The notes under the pieces are model-generated. The model saw only the letters and a list, made by a program, of their open reading frames with translations, searched no databases and was not told the origin of the DNA. From Saliniramus sp050485405 (GTDB taxonomy: Bacteria; Pseudomonadota; Alphaproteobacteria; Rhizobiales; Beijerinckiaceae): a DNA stretch of 29,161 nt. Shown in pieces: positions 7,120 to 15,061 of the stretch (position 1 is the stretch's first letter; each line of letters starts with the position of its first letter). The position numbers and the translations under genes are program-made. The stretch covers positions 1 to 29,161 of the forward strand of contig JBJHBI010000051.1 in the NCBI GenBank assembly GCA_050485405.1, read 5' to 3'.

Positions 7120-7920
7120 ATGAGACCACTCGTCGATCTTGATCGCGTGTCCCTGAGCTACGGCCAAGGCGCCGGTGAAACCCTCGCGATCTGTGAGACC
7201 AGTCTCCGGATCCGGGAAGGGGAATTCGTCGCCGTCGTCGGCCCGAGCGGATGCGGAAAATCCTCGCTGCTGAAGCTCGTCTCGGGCCTCGCCCGGGCCT
7301 CTTCCGGCAATGTCATCGTTGCCGGAAAGGAAGTCACGGCACCGATCAAGATCGTCGGGATGGCGTTCCAGAACCCGAACCTGCTGCCCTGGCGCAACAC
7401 CCTCGCGAACGTGCTCCTGCCGGTGGAGATCGTGCAGCCGCACCGGGCTCGCCTGCGCAGCAACAGGCAGCATTACCGGGACCGTGCGATGCATCTGCTC
7501 GAAACGGTCGGCCTGAAGGGTTTCGAGAACAAGTACCCCTGGCAGCTCTCGGGCGGAATGCAGCAGCGCGCCTCGCTTTGCCGCGCACTGATGCACGAGC
7601 CGGACCTGCTGCTCCTCGACGAGCCCTTCGGCGCCCTCGACGCCTTCACGCGCGAGGAGCTCTGGGGCGTGCTGCAGAGATTGTGGATGGAGCGCAACTT
7701 CACCGTGATCCTCGTCACGCACGACCTGCGCGAGGCACTCTATCTCGCAGACACGATCTACGTGATGAGCGCCCGACCAGGCCGGATCGTGCTGCGCCAG
7801 AGCGTCGACCTGCCGCGCCCGAGAAAGCTCGCCGACACCTACGACCAGAGCTTCGTCTCGGCTCTCGCCGTCCTGCGCGAGCATATATCCGAGGCACGCG
7901 AGACGGAGGCGGTGGCATGA
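7120..7920 (+). CDS. NitT/TauT-type ABC transporter ATPase
   Basis: This 266-residue nucleotide-binding subunit has Walker A GPSGCGKS (41-48), ABC signature LSGGMQQR (143-150), Walker B LLLLDEPF (163-170) and the H-loop histidine H201 in VTHDLREA. This is the complete set needed for ATP hydrolysis. A short basic insert at about 106-121 is typical of the TauB/SsuB-like branch. It begins 12 nt after the binding-protein gene with GGAGCGTCGACC as ribosome binding site, and its stop overlaps the start of the second permease as ATGA. Confidence 0.93.
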   Translation: MRPLVDLDRVSLSYGQGAGETLAICETSLRIREGEFVAVVGPSGCGKSSLLKLVSGLARASSGNVIVAGKEVTAPIKIVGMAFQNPNLLPWRNTLANVLLPVEIVQPHRARLRSNRQHYRDRAMHLLETVGLKGFENKYPWQLSGGMQQRASLCRALMHEPDLLLLDEPFGALDAFTREELWGVLQRLWMERNFTVILVTHDLREALYLADTIYVMSARPGRIVLRQSVDLPRPRKLADTYDQSFVSALAVLREHISEARETEAVA

Positions 7921-8762
7921 GCGACCGTGTCGAGACGATTCATCAGGCGGGAACCGCGAAAAGCGCACCCCGCCCCGCGAGCGAGCGATTGTGGGAGCAT
8001 GCGCGCAGGCTCGGTCCACGCGTGCTCGCGCCCCTGATTTTCCTGGTGGGCACGCTGCTGACCTGGGAAGCGCTGGTGCGGCTCCTCGACGTCGCGCCGT
8101 ATATCCTGCCCGCACCCTCCGAGGCGCTGCGTATCCTCGGGATGCGCTTCGAGCCGATCTTCGCGATGGCGATGATCACCCTGCGCACGACCCTGATCGG
8201 CTTCGCCTGCGGGGTCGGGCTGGGCCTGACGCTGGGCATCCTCATCGGATCCTCGCGCAACCTGTACAGCATGGTCTATCCGGCACTGGTCGGCTTCAAC
8301 GCCATTCCGGCGATCGCGCTGATCCCGGTCTTCATCATCTGGTTCGGCGTAGGCCCGCATATCGCGGTGATGACGGCGGTCGTCGTCTGCTTCTTTCCCG
8401 TCACGGTCGTCGTGGCGACGGCGGTCGCGGCTTCCTCGCCCGAACTCAACGACGTGCTGCGATCGCTGGGCGCGTCACGCACCGACATCATGCTGAAGGT
8501 CGCATTGCCGCGCGCCATGCCGCAATTCTTCAGCTCGATCAAACTCGCCATCACAGGTGCCTTCATCGGCACCATCGTGGCCGAGACCGTCGCCTCGAAT
8601 GCCGGCATCGGCTACCTGATGATCGTGGCGACCAACAACATGGATGTCCCCCTCGCCTTTGCCGGCCTGTTCGTGCTGGCGGCGATGGGCGTCGCCCTCT
8701 ACGCCGCATCTCTCTTCGTCGAAAAGCGGCTGACCGGCTGGGCTTACCGCAAGGCCGATTGA
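7917..8762 (+). CDS. NitT/TauT-type ABC transporter permease (second of two)
   Basis: This 281-residue inner-membrane permease is paralogous to the one at 5235-6002. It shares the EAA-type loop (LRSLGASRTDIMLKVALPRAMP) and the following ITGAFIGTIVAE segment. It has a longer, hydrophilic N-terminus of about 35 residues before the first membrane segment. The ATG overlaps the ATPase stop (ATGA). The in-frame open stretch further upstream lies inside the ATPase gene and is not coding. One ATPase and one binding protein with two different permeases suggest a heterodimeric channel; two alternative homodimers are also possible. Confidence 0.91.
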   Translation: MSDRVETIHQAGTAKSAPRPASERLWEHARRLGPRVLAPLIFLVGTLLTWEALVRLLDVAPYILPAPSEALRILGMRFEPIFAMAMITLRTTLIGFACGVGLGLTLGILIGSSRNLYSMVYPALVGFNAIPAIALIPVFIIWFGVGPHIAVMTAVVVCFFPVTVVVATAVAASSPELNDVLRSLGASRTDIMLKVALPRAMPQFFSSIKLAITGAFIGTIVAETVASNAGIGYLMIVATNNMDVPLAFAGLFVLAAMGVALYAASLFVEKRLTGWAYRKAD

Positions 8763-8819
8763 TCCGATCGGCCAGATCAAACGCGCCGGTCACCGCGATC
8801 GGCACCACGGAGAAACGCC

Positions 8820-10304
8820 ATGTCGAACGAGCTTTCGCTGCTCTCGGCGGCCGAGACCGCACGTCTCTACGCCATGCGCCGGCTGTCCCCGGTCGAGAGT
8901 ATCCAGGCCGTCATCGAGACGATCGAGAAACTGAACCCCGTCCTCAACGCCTTCTGCTGGCTCGATCTCGAAGGCGCCCTGAAACAGGCGCGCGCGAGCG
9001 AGGAGCGCTGGATGCGCGGCGAGCCGCTCAGTGCACTCGACGGGGTGAGCTACACGGTCAAGGACCTCTCCATGACCGCAGGCTGGCCGACGCGGCGCGG
9101 CAGCCGGGTGATCTCCGCCGATGGCCCCTGGACCATCGACGCCCCTTCGGTCGCGCGGATGCGTGAGGCCGGCGGCGTGCTGCTCGGCAAGACCAGCGTC
9201 CCGGAATTCGGCGCGACCGGATCGACGCGTTCCGCCCTGTGCGGCACGACGCGCAATCCATGGAACCCGGACATGACACCGGGCGGATCCAGCGGCGGCT
9301 CTTCGGCTGCGGCGGCGGCCGGGATGGGCGCGATCGCGCTCGCCTCCGATGCGGCCGGGTCGATCCGCACCCCGGCGGCGGTGACCGGAACCTTCGGGAT
9401 CAAGACGACCTTCGGGCGCGTGCCGGATTATCCGTCGAGCTATCTCGGTTCGCTCGCGGTGATCGGGCCGATCACCCGCACCGTCGAGGACAGCATCCTG
9501 TGCATGGAGGTGATCAGCCGCGAGGATCTGCGCGATCCGTACGCCCTGCCGCCGACGGATGCCTTCTCGCAGGATCGCCCCACGGATCTCTCGGGCCTGC
9601 GCATCGCCTTCAGCCCGACGCTGGGCTTCGGCGTCGTCGATCCGGAAATCGCCGGGATCGTCGCCCGCGCGGCTGAGCGCTTCCGCGAATTGGGAGCGCG
9701 CGTCGACGTGGTGGAGCACGTGATGGACGATCCGAGCGCCATTCTCGGCCCGATCATGCTCGCCGGTCTCGTCAACGCCTTCCGCGTCTTCGGCTTCACC
9801 CCTGACGACGAAGCGCAGATGCATCCCAAGCTGCGCGCCTATGTCGAGGCGGGGCGCAAGGTCAGCCTGATGGACTTCCATGCCGCGAAGGAGAAGCGCG
9901 AGGCGCTGACGACGCAGATGCGGCTGTTCCACCGCGAATACGATCTCCTGCTCACGCCGACCCTGTCCATCGCCGGGATCGGTGCGGAGGAGGACGAACC
10001 GAGCGACCCGCGCTACGCGCATATCCCCGACTGGAAGCCCTTCGTCGCGCCTTTCAATCTCACCTGCCAGCCCGCGGCCTCGTTGCCCGTCGGCCTGACC
10101 GCGGACGGGTTGCCCGTAGGCATGCAGGTGGTCGGGCCGCTCTATGGCGACAAGCGCGTGCTCGATGCCTGCCACGCCTATGAAGCGGCCTTCCCCATTG
10201 CCCGGCCCGATCTCGACGCGTTGCGCGATCGCGAGCCCGAAAACGCCGTTCCCGCCGGCATACGCAGCATGCGTGAGGCGATGACGGCGATCAGGGCCGC
10301 ATGA
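8820..10304 (+). CDS. Amidase-signature family amidohydrolase
   Basis: This 494-residue amidase has the Ser-cisSer-Lys triad K81 (SYTVKDLS), S157 (PGGSSGGSS) and S181 (SDAAGSIRTP). The length and motifs fit GatA/AtzE-like and general acylamidases. Substrate cannot be read from the sequence. It is clearly different from the AtzF-type amidase at 906-2333. No small AtzG- or GatC-like partner is seen beside it, which argues against AtzE and against a glutamyl-tRNA amidotransferase. A GGAG ribosome binding site precedes the ATG. In this operon it most likely cleaves the linear amide or ureide produced by ring opening or by the monooxygenase. Confidence 0.9.
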   Translation: MSNELSLLSAAETARLYAMRRLSPVESIQAVIETIEKLNPVLNAFCWLDLEGALKQARASEERWMRGEPLSALDGVSYTVKDLSMTAGWPTRRGSRVISADGPWTIDAPSVARMREAGGVLLGKTSVPEFGATGSTRSALCGTTRNPWNPDMTPGGSSGGSSAAAAAGMGAIALASDAAGSIRTPAAVTGTFGIKTTFGRVPDYPSSYLGSLAVIGPITRTVEDSILCMEVISREDLRDPYALPPTDAFSQDRPTDLSGLRIAFSPTLGFGVVDPEIAGIVARAAERFRELGARVDVVEHVMDDPSAILGPIMLAGLVNAFRVFGFTPDDEAQMHPKLRAYVEAGRKVSLMDFHAAKEKREALTTQMRLFHREYDLLLTPTLSIAGIGAEEDEPSDPRYAHIPDWKPFVAPFNLTCQPAASLPVGLTADGLPVGMQVVGPLYGDKRVLDACHAYEAAFPIARPDLDALRDREPENAVPAGIRSMREAMTAIRAA

Positions 10305-10345
10305 GGCGACGCCACCTTCCCGAATGACCAATCGGAGTACCATCC

Positions 10346-11695
10346 ATGCTCAATCTCATTACCGGCCTTCACCCCGTCGGCAACCATCCAGCCGGCTGGC
10401 GCCACCCCGATGCCTGGCCGAACACGGTCATGAATCTCGAGCAGATGACCCATCTCGCCAAGACGGCGGAGCGCGGGCTGTTCGACATGCTCTTCATCTC
10501 CGACGGCAACGGCGTGCAGCAGATGGACTGGCCCGACCTGTTCGAGGCCAATTGCCTGACCGGCAAGCCGGCCGTCTTCGAGCCGGTGACGGTGCTCAGC
10601 GCGCTCGCCATGCACACGCGGAATATCGGGCTTCTCGCGACCGCCACGACGACCTACGAGGAGCCGTTCCTGCTCGCGCGCAAATTCGCCTCCCTCGACC
10701 ATATTTCCGCAGGCCGGGCCTGCTGGAACATCGTGACGAGTTCGAATGCGCTCGATTCCTTGAATTTCGGCAAGGACGAACATCTCGCCCGTTATGACCG
10801 CTACGAGCGCGCTCTCGAATTCGTCGAGGTCTGCAAGGGGTTGTGGGACAGCTGGGCCGAGGATGCCTTCCTCGAGGACAAGGCGACGGGCCGCTATCTC
10901 GACATTTCGCGCGTTCGCGAACTCGATCACGTGGGCAAGCACTTCAAGGTGAAGGGACCGCTCAACGCCGCACGTCCGCCCCAGGGTTATCCGGTGCTGT
11001 TTTCCGCCGGCCAGTCGGAACCCGGTCGGGAACTGGCCGCCGCCGTCTCGGATTGCATGTTCTGCGCGACCCCGACGAAGGAGCTCGCGCGCGCCTTCTA
11101 CGATGACATGAAGGCCCGCGCCGTGCGTCGTGGTCGCCGCCCCGAGCAGCTTCGCATCTTCCCCGGCACAGTCATCTATACGGGCGAGAGCGATGCGCAC
11201 GCGCAGGAGAAGTTCGAGGAAATGCAGGCGCTGATCAAGCCGAATGTCGGCGTGCGCCACCTGTCGCATTACGTCGACATGGATCTGACGGGTTACGATC
11301 TCGATGACCCGTTCCCCGAACTCTCGCAGGAATCGGCGGGTGGCTCGAGCCGGCGTTACGCGATCGCGGCGGTGGCCCACAAGGAGAAGCTCACGATCCG
11401 CCAGACATACGAGCGTTTCCTTCCGTCATTCGGGCACGTGGTCATGGTCGGCGGAGCCAGTACCGTCGCCGACCAGATCGAGGACTGGTACCGATCGGGC
11501 GCCTGCGACGGCTTCAACGTGCATGTCGGCTATCAGCCCGACGGCCTCGAAGGCGTCGTCGACCACGTAATCCCGGAATTGCAGCGCCGGGGGCTGTTCA
11601 AGACCGAATACCGGGGCGCGACCCTGCGCGAGCGGATGGGGCTGGACGTGCCGGCGAACCCGTACTTCACCCGCGCACGCGACGCGGCGGAATAA
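10346..11695 (+). CDS. NtaA/SnaA/DszA-type FMN-dependent monooxygenase (luciferase-like)
   Basis: This 449-residue class C flavin monooxygenase has a bacterial-luciferase-like TIM barrel. Typical segments are WRHPDAWP near the N-terminus, TYEEPFLLARKFASLDHIS, then GRACWNIVTS (usually GRAGWNIVTS; here Cys replaces Gly) and, late, FLPSFGHVVMVGGASTVADQI. Members use FMNH2 from a separate reductase to oxidise nitrilotriacetate, EDTA, sulfones and other compounds; RutA of the uracil pathway belongs to the same superfamily. The flavin reductase is the next gene, 22 nt downstream. The ATG has GGAG upstream. A role in oxidising an imported heterocycle or its amine/amide product is inferred from context. 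Confidence 0.91.
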   Translation: MLNLITGLHPVGNHPAGWRHPDAWPNTVMNLEQMTHLAKTAERGLFDMLFISDGNGVQQMDWPDLFEANCLTGKPAVFEPVTVLSALAMHTRNIGLLATATTTYEEPFLLARKFASLDHISAGRACWNIVTSSNALDSLNFGKDEHLARYDRYERALEFVEVCKGLWDSWAEDAFLEDKATGRYLDISRVRELDHVGKHFKVKGPLNAARPPQGYPVLFSAGQSEPGRELAAAVSDCMFCATPTKELARAFYDDMKARAVRRGRRPEQLRIFPGTVIYTGESDAHAQEKFEEMQALIKPNVGVRHLSHYVDMDLTGYDLDDPFPELSQESAGGSSRRYAIAAVAHKEKLTIRQTYERFLPSFGHVVMVGGASTVADQIEDWYRSGACDGFNVHVGYQPDGLEGVVDHVIPELQRRGLFKTEYRGATLRERMGLDVPANPYFTRARDAAE

Positions 11696-11717
11696 TCGGA
11701 AAAGATGGGCGGAGACC

Positions 11718-12230
11718 ATGACGATGACATCGACGACGAACGACCTCTTCAAGAACGGCATGCGCCGGCTCGCCTCGGGCGTGTCGGTCATCACGGCCGA
11801 GTATCAGGGCATCCGGGGCGGCCTCGTGGCGACCTCGGTCTCGTCGGTCAGCCTGAAACCACCGACGCTGCTCGTATGCGTCAACGAGAACGCGTCCTCC
11901 CACGACCTCATCAAGGGCGCCGGATCATTCTGCGTGAACGTGCTGGGCTGCGATGCCCATCACATCGCGGCGCGATTCAGCACGCCGGCAGAGCGTCACA
12001 GACGCTTCGAGGACGGGGCATGGACGGTGCTGGAGACGGGCGCGCCGGCGCTCGCGGGTGCACTCGTCAGCTTCGATTGCAAGGTGAGCGGCACGTCGAA
12101 ATACGGCACCCATACGATCTTCTTCGGCGAGATCTGCCATATCGAGCTCTGGTCGGAAGAATACGATCCGCTGCTCTATTTCGACGGCGGCTACAAGAAA
12201 CTCGGCAACGCCATGCACGATCTGGCGTGA
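11718..12230 (+). CDS. Flavin reductase (HpaC/RutF-like, split-barrel FMN binding)
   Basis: This 170-residue protein has the flavin-reductase-like split-barrel fold: MRRLASGVSVIT near the N-terminus, then SVSLKPPTLLVCVNENASSHDLI and SFCVNVLG. It would use NAD(P)H to supply reduced FMN to the upstream monooxygenase. The ATG at 11718 is only 3 nt from GGAG; the ATG at 11724, two codons on, has better spacing and may be the true start. It is the last gene of the plus-strand operon and ends just before a strong hairpin. Confidence 0.9.
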   Translation: MTMTSTTNDLFKNGMRRLASGVSVITAEYQGIRGGLVATSVSSVSLKPPTLLVCVNENASSHDLIKGAGSFCVNVLGCDAHHIAARFSTPAERHRRFEDGAWTVLETGAPALAGALVSFDCKVSGTSKYGTHTIFFGEICHIELWSEEYDPLLYFDGGYKKLGNAMHDLA

Positions 12231-12252
12231 GCGCCACCATTGCAACCTCGTG

Positions 12253-12282
12253 GATCCCGAAGCCCCGCCCGGCTTCGGGATC
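12253..12282. terminator. Bidirectional hairpin terminator between convergent operons
   Basis: A perfect 12-bp stem (GATCCCGAAGCC / GGCTTCGGGATC) closes a 6-nt loop. It lies between the stop codons of two convergent genes (12230 and 12298). No T-run follows on either side, so efficiency is uncertain, but position and stability point to transcription termination in both directions. Confidence 0.75.
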
Positions 12283-12297
12283 ATCCGGGCGCGCGGC

Positions 12298-12723
12298 TCA
12301 ACCCTCCTCGAAACGGATCGGCTGGGCGCCTTCCCAGAGCACCTTGTTGCCGAGCGTTGCGAGATTCTCCAGGCCGCCGGTGAGCGTGATGAAATGGTTG
12401 CCGGCGAGCTGACCCATCTTCGACGAGAAGGCGACGCCGCCATAGGCCAGCAGGATCTCCGTCTCGCTGATGCCGCCGGGATAGAGAATGACGTGGCCCG
12501 GCGCCGGGTGGCTGGTATGGTTCTCGTAGCCGACGCCGAAATCCGTCTCGCCGAGCGGGATCCAGACGCCCTCACCGCTCCAGCGCACATGCACCAGTTG
12601 CCCACTATAAGGCATCTGCCGGCGAAAGGCCGCGACGGTCTGCGGCGCGCGGGCGGTTTCGAAATGGCCTGTGAAGACGAAGCCGCCGGCATGGACGACG
12701 AGGGGATCCGTGGGGTTGCTCAT
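12298..12723 (-). CDS. DUF3830 family protein (cyclophilin-like fold)
   Basis: I recognise this 141-residue protein as DUF3830, a small predicted beta-barrel family with a cyclophilin-like fold and no established reaction. Characteristic stretches are FRRQMPYSGQLVHVRWSGE, YENHTSHPAPGHVILYPG and ILLAYGGVAFSSKMGQLAGNHF. The family often sits beside amidases, hydantoinases and NitT-type transporters, as here. The ATG at 12721-12723 is preceded by GAAGGAAGAATC, and a longer in-frame start has no such site. It is the last gene of the minus-strand operon, 48 nt after the amidohydrolase. An accessory or isomerase-like role in ureide breakdown is only a guess. Confidence 0.8.
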   Translation of the reverse strand: MSNPTDPLVVHAGGFVFTGHFETARAPQTVAAFRRQMPYSGQLVHVRWSGEGVWIPLGETDFGVGYENHTSHPAPGHVILYPGGISETEILLAYGGVAFSSKMGQLAGNHFITLTGGLENLATLGNKVLWEGAQPIRFEEG

Positions 12724-12771
12724 GATTCTTCCTTCGGTTTTCTCTGCTTTTTCTCGCGCGATCACGGTCGC

Positions 12772-14229
12772 TCAGAACGGATCGCCATAGGGCGCCTGCG
12801 CGGTCGTCGTCAGGCTCTTCAGGCTGGTCGCGACATTGCGCGGGCGGGGCGCCGGCATCTGCGGGCGTAGCATGCGACCGTGACCGGAAGCCATCGCTAC
12901 CGGCTCGCCGTCGCGCGCGACGATGCGTCCGCGCACCATGGTCATGACCGGCACACCCTTCACCTGCATGCCTTCATAGGCGCTGACCTTGCCCTTGCTG
13001 TGCAGGGCATGCGCCGAGAGCATCGCCGTCTTCTCCATGTCGATGATCACGATATCCGCATCCATCCCCGGATGCAGGCTGCCCTTGCGATCCTGCAGGC
13101 CGAAGGCGCGGGAAGGCGCGCCGGCCATGGCGCGCACCACCTGCGGCAGGGTCAGGCGTCCTTGGGAAACCGCGTTCAGCATCAACGGCAGCGAGGTCTC
13201 GACACCGGGAAAGCCACAGGCGACATCCCAGATCGTATCGGCTTCCTTCTCCTGCGGCGCATGTGGCGCATGATCGGTGGCGATCATGTCGATCGTCCCG
13301 TCGATCAGCCCTTCCCAGAGGGGTTCCTGATGCGCGGCCTCGCGGATCGGGGGATTCATCCGCAGGACATGCCCGCCCGGCTGCGCCATGTCTTCGGCGC
13401 TCAGATAGAGATATTGCGGCAATGTCTCGACGGTGATGTCGGTGCCGCGTTCCTTCCAGAAGCGGATGAAGGGCAGCGAGCGCGCGCAGCTCTCGTGCAC
13501 GATATGGATGCGCGCACCGGTCCAGTCAGCGAGCGTCGCCGAACGGTTGAGCGCTTCCAGCGCGACGACGTCGGTGCGTGCCGCCAGATGCGCGAGCGGA
13601 TCGTTGCGGCCCGCCTCACGCAATCTGTTCTGGCGCCAGAAGAGAATCGGCGAATTCTCGGCATGGATCGAGCAGCGCAGGCCGAGCCCGGCGAGGATCT
13701 CGAAGCCCTCCAGAACCGCCCCGTCGTTCGGGCATGGAAGATTGCCCGTGGTATTGCCCAGAAACAGTTTGTAGCCTATTGCGCCGGCCTCCGCGAGCGG
13801 CGCGATCTGGTCGAGATTATGCTCGCCGAGCAGGCCGTAGAGGCCGAAATCGACGAGCGAATCGGCTTCGGCCAGTTCCCGCTTGCGCGCGAGATCGGCG
13901 GGCGTCGCGGTGGCGGGGTCGGTATTGGGCATGTCGAACACCGTGGTGACGCCGCCCACCGCCGCCGCCGCCGATCCCGTCGCCCAGTCTTCCTTGTGAG
14001 ACATGCCGGGGCTGCGGAAATGCACATGGACGTCGATGCAGCCCGGCATCACCACGCGTCCGCGCGCATCGATCTCCTCACGCGCCCTTGGCCCCGAACC
14101 GGGGGCGGTGATGGCGGTGACGAAACCGTCCGTGATGGCGAGATCGCCTGGAAATACGCGCTCCTGCGTCGCGATCAGACCGTGGCGGATCACGGTATCG
14201 GCGAGCGCATCGGGAGAATGGCCGGACAT
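12772..14229 (-). CDS. Dihydroorotase/hydantoinase-type cyclic amidohydrolase
   Basis: This 485-residue metal-dependent amidohydrolase cleaves a cyclic amide. Metal ligands are H68 and H70 (DVHVHFRSPG), the lysine expected to be carboxylated, K154 (GYKLFLGNTTG), H189 (SIHAENS), H245 (HIVHESC) and D319 (ATDHAPH). R72 and N102 (DMPNT) match the substrate-carboxylate binding residues of dihydroorotase, so the substrate may carry a carboxylate; allantoinase and hydantoinase remain possible. The C-terminal 40 residues extend past the usual barrel. The ATG at 14229 has CCGGAG upstream; the reading frame stays open further upstream but there it lies antisense-frame within the permease gene. It is in an operon with an ABC importer, so it is catabolic rather than the housekeeping PyrC. 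Confidence 0.88.
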   Translation of the reverse strand: MSGHSPDALADTVIRHGLIATQERVFPGDLAITDGFVTAITAPGSGPRAREEIDARGRVVMPGCIDVHVHFRSPGMSHKEDWATGSAAAAVGGVTTVFDMPNTDPATATPADLARKRELAEADSLVDFGLYGLLGEHNLDQIAPLAEAGAIGYKLFLGNTTGNLPCPNDGAVLEGFEILAGLGLRCSIHAENSPILFWRQNRLREAGRNDPLAHLAARTDVVALEALNRSATLADWTGARIHIVHESCARSLPFIRFWKERGTDITVETLPQYLYLSAEDMAQPGGHVLRMNPPIREAAHQEPLWEGLIDGTIDMIATDHAPHAPQEKEADTIWDVACGFPGVETSLPLMLNAVSQGRLTLPQVVRAMAGAPSRAFGLQDRKGSLHPGMDADIVIIDMEKTAMLSAHALHSKGKVSAYEGMQVKGVPVMTMVRGRIVARDGEPVAMASGHGRMLRPQMPAPRPRNVATSLKSLTTTAQAPYGDPF

Positions 14230-14279
14230 GGCGTGGGCTCCGGGTGAGAGAAAAGCAATGGAGTCGGCGGCAAGTGGCT

Positions 14280-15059
14280 TCAGCCGGCGGCGATGTCGTT
14301 CTTGCGCATGGACCAGCCGGCGACGCGGCGCTCGATCAGCGAGAACAGCACGTAGAGGCTGACCCCGAGGAAGGCGAGGACCATCAGGCCGGCGAAGACC
14401 AGGGGCACGTTGAAGGATGCGGATGCGATCATCATCATGTTGCCCACGCCCCGGTTCGAGGCCACGGTCTCGGCCACGACGGAACCGACGAAGGCGAGCG
14501 TCACCGAGACCTTCAGCGAGGCGAAGAAATACGGCATGGCGCGCGGCAGCCCGACATTCCACAGGATCTCGGTCTTCGAGGCCTTGAGGGTCTTCATCAC
14601 GTCCTCGAGCTCGGGCTCGACTGTCGCGATGCCCGTGGCGACATTCACCACTATGGGGAAGATGCAGATGATCATCGCGGTGAGGATCGCCGGCACGGTG
14701 CCCGCGCCGAACCAGAGCACGAAGATCGGGACCACCGCCACTTTCGGAATCGAAGAGATACCTACGAGCAGCGGATAGGCGGTGTCGAAGGCCAGCCGCG
14801 ACGAACCGATCAGAACGCCGAGGACCAGCCCGATGACGACGCCCAGCGAAAATCCGACCAGGGTGGTGTAGAGCGTCTGATAGGCATGCGGCCAGATACC
14901 CGGCGCGTAGCGGATCAGCGCGGCGACGACCTCGCTCGGGCGCGGCAGCACCAGATTCGAGATACCGAAGACGACGCACGCCGCTTCCCAGAAGAGAAAG
15001 ATACCGACGATCAGCGAGATCGAGGCGGCGCGGCGGCGAATGGTTGCGGCGAGCGACAT
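14280..15059 (-). CDS. NitT/TauT-type ABC transporter permease
   Basis: This 259-residue inner-membrane permease has about six membrane segments. Its EAA-type loop reads MKTLKASKTEILWNVGLPRAMP at about residues 159-180. It is a paralogue of the two plus-strand permeases, sharing FVGSVVAETVASNRGVG with their FIGTIVAETVASNAGIG, so the two transport systems arose from a common ancestor. It starts 2 nt after the ATPase stop. With the ATPase (15062-16006) and the Tat-exported binding protein (16857-17900) it forms a complete importer with a single permease. Confidence 0.91.
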   Translation of the reverse strand: MSLAATIRRRAASISLIVGIFLFWEAACVVFGISNLVLPRPSEVVAALIRYAPGIWPHAYQTLYTTLVGFSLGVVIGLVLGVLIGSSRLAFDTAYPLLVGISSIPKVAVVPIFVLWFGAGTVPAILTAMIICIFPIVVNVATGIATVEPELEDVMKTLKASKTEILWNVGLPRAMPYFFASLKVSVTLAFVGSVVAETVASNRGVGNMMMIASASFNVPLVFAGLMVLAFLGVSLYVLFSLIERRVAGWSMRKNDIAAG

Positions 15060-15061
15060 GG

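Noticed and set aside
5956..8115. A 719-codon open frame antisense to the transporter genes
   Set aside because: The same reason applies: the sense strand carries a complete binding protein and ATPase, and the antisense product has no recognisable motif.
8820..10304. Assignment as AtzE or as GatA
   Set aside because: No AtzG/GatC-sized partner gene is adjacent, and the context is a transporter/monooxygenase operon, so only the amidase-signature family is supported.
10346..12230. Assignment as RutA/RutF of the uracil pathway
   Set aside because: RutB, C, D and E equivalents are absent from the operon, and the oxygenase has the longer NtaA/DszA-type sequence.
12772..14229. Assignment as housekeeping dihydroorotase PyrC
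   Set aside because: It sits in an importer operon under a LysR regulator, which indicates a catabolic role, although the active-site residues are dihydroorotase-like.
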